Source: Candidatus Fermentibacteraceae bacterium (GTDB lineage: Bacteria; Fermentibacterota; Fermentibacteria; Fermentibacterales; JCC-6). Taken from it: a stretch of DNA of 7,076 nt. The position numbers were made by a program, and so were the translations under genes. The notes beneath the pieces were generated by a model. It made no database searches, had not been told where the DNA came from, and saw only the letters and a program-made list of their open reading frames with translations. Shown here piece by piece: positions 6,412 through 7,076 of this stretch. Position 1 is the stretch's first letter. Each line of letters starts with the position of its first letter. The stretch is from NCBI GenBank assembly GCA_029932015.1, contig JAOZQW010000112.1:1-7076 (forward strand), in the 5' to 3' direction.

Positions 6412-7076
6412 ATGAACAGATGTCTTCTGGCCGTCGCATGCCTTTTCCTCTTCTCTCCCATGCTCGCCGCAGACCCTCCCTCCTCCTTTGATCTTCGAGA
6501 TGTCAGCGGTGTGAATTATGTCACCTCGGTAAAAAGTCAGCAGGGAGGAACCTGCTGGACCTTCGGGACAATGGCGTCGATGGAGGGGAACCTCCTGATG
6601 ACCGAAGCCTGGGCTGATGCCGGAGAAGTGGGAGAACCGGATCTGGCCGAGTATCACCTTGACTGGTGGAATGGCTTCAACCAGTTCAACAATGATGATA
6701 CCGACCCACCATCAGGCGGGGGTCTAGAAGTTCATATGGGCGGTGATTATCTTGTGTCGGCTGCATATCTCACGAGGCTGGAGGGTGCGGTCAGAAACAT
6801 TGATGGCCAGTCCTTCGAATCGGCTCCGACCAGGTTCCTCGATAGCTATCACTACTACTATCCAAGGGAGATAGCATGGTATGAAGCAGGATCGGGTCTT
6901 GAGAATATCGACACTATCAAGGAAGCTGTAATGACATATGGTGTCATGGGCACCTGTCTCTGCTATGATGGTTCTTTCATGTCGAATTACATCCACTACC
7001 AGCCCCCCTCCAGCTCACTGGATCCGAATCATGCTGTAGCAATCGTGGGCTGGGACGATGATTTTGTCACACAGGC
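6412..7076 (+). CDS. Secreted papain-family (C1) cysteine peptidase, 3' end outside window
   Basis: The frame is open from ATG 6412 to the right edge (221 codons), with GGAG (6403-6406) five bases upstream. Residues 1-20 form a Sec signal peptide ending LAA, and the mature protein starts DPPSSFDLRD, the normal start of a C1 catalytic domain, so there is no inhibitory propeptide. The active-site segment is SVKSQQGGTCWTF with nucleophile Cys48; the catalytic His is His207 in NHAVAIVGWDD. The catalytic Asn should lie beyond the edge. YGVMGTCLCYDGSF corresponds to papain's GPVSVAI region. The oxyanion Gln normally sits six residues before Cys, whereas here Gln lies at minus five and minus four. 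The insert with WWNGFNQFNNDD and GGG, and the YHYYYP segment, recall a subgroup of bacterial C1 peptidases from uncultured lineages. It is probably periplasmic or extracellular and may carry more domains downstream. Confidence 0.9.
   Translation, partial: MNRCLLAVACLFLFSPMLAADPPSSFDLRDVSGVNYVTSVKSQQGGTCWTFGTMASMEGNLLMTEAWADAGEVGEPDLAEYHLDWWNGFNQFNNDDTDPPSGGGLEVHMGGDYLVSAAYLTRLEGAVRNIDGQSFESAPTRFLDSYHYYYPREIAWYEAGSGLENIDTIKEAVMTYGVMGTCLCYDGSFMSNYIHYQPPSSSLDPNHAVAIVGWDDDFVTQ

Noticed and set aside
1..7076. Mobile elements, CRISPR repeats, tRNA or rRNA genes
   Set aside because: No transposase or integrase motif, no regularly spaced repeat array, and no cloverleaf or rRNA-like stretch was seen.

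Overview
The window is bacterial chromosome with moderate GC content (a little above half, judged by eye), dense coding and clear Shine-Dalgarno sites. I see no tRNA, rRNA, CRISPR array, insertion sequence or integrase. Two secreted proteins, a papain-family (C1) peptidase lacking a propeptide and a repeat-rich exported protein, resemble what is common in uncultured FCB-superphylum lineages and neighbouring candidate phyla (Fermentibacteria-like, Eisenbacteria-like, WOR-3-like). That placement is inferred from protein style and is weak.

Layout from left to right. At 1-483 (+) lies the 3' end of an unrecognised gene, closed by a perfect 11-bp hairpin at 503-528. The hairpin is shared with the convergent minus-strand gene at 552-1415, which encodes an exported protein of about five repeats, probably a beta-propeller. 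Next come four more minus-strand genes: tadA (1595-2029), an M24B Xaa-Pro aminopeptidase (2057-3310), pmbA/tldE (3470-4774) and tldD (4775-6139). A 272-bp divergent control region follows (6140-6411). The window ends inside a plus-strand gene for a secreted C1 cysteine peptidase (6412 to the right edge).

tldD and pmbA abut as TAA-ATG, are evidently co-translated, and should make the TldD/PmbA zinc-peptidase heterodimer. After pmbA a 24-bp imperfect inverted repeat (3387-3440) occupies the gap before the aminopeptidase gene. It may end the tldD-pmbA transcript or form in the aminopeptidase leader. The aminopeptidase and tadA are 27 nt apart and probably co-transcribed. Three cytosolic peptidase-type proteins and a divergent secreted peptidase give the locus a peptide-breakdown theme, with tadA (tRNA wobble editing) as a probable passenger.

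I found no convincing new multi-gene system. The items most worth checking are the long inverted repeat, the exported repeat protein, the unusual active-site spacing of the C1 peptidase, and operator-like direct repeats upstream of tldD.
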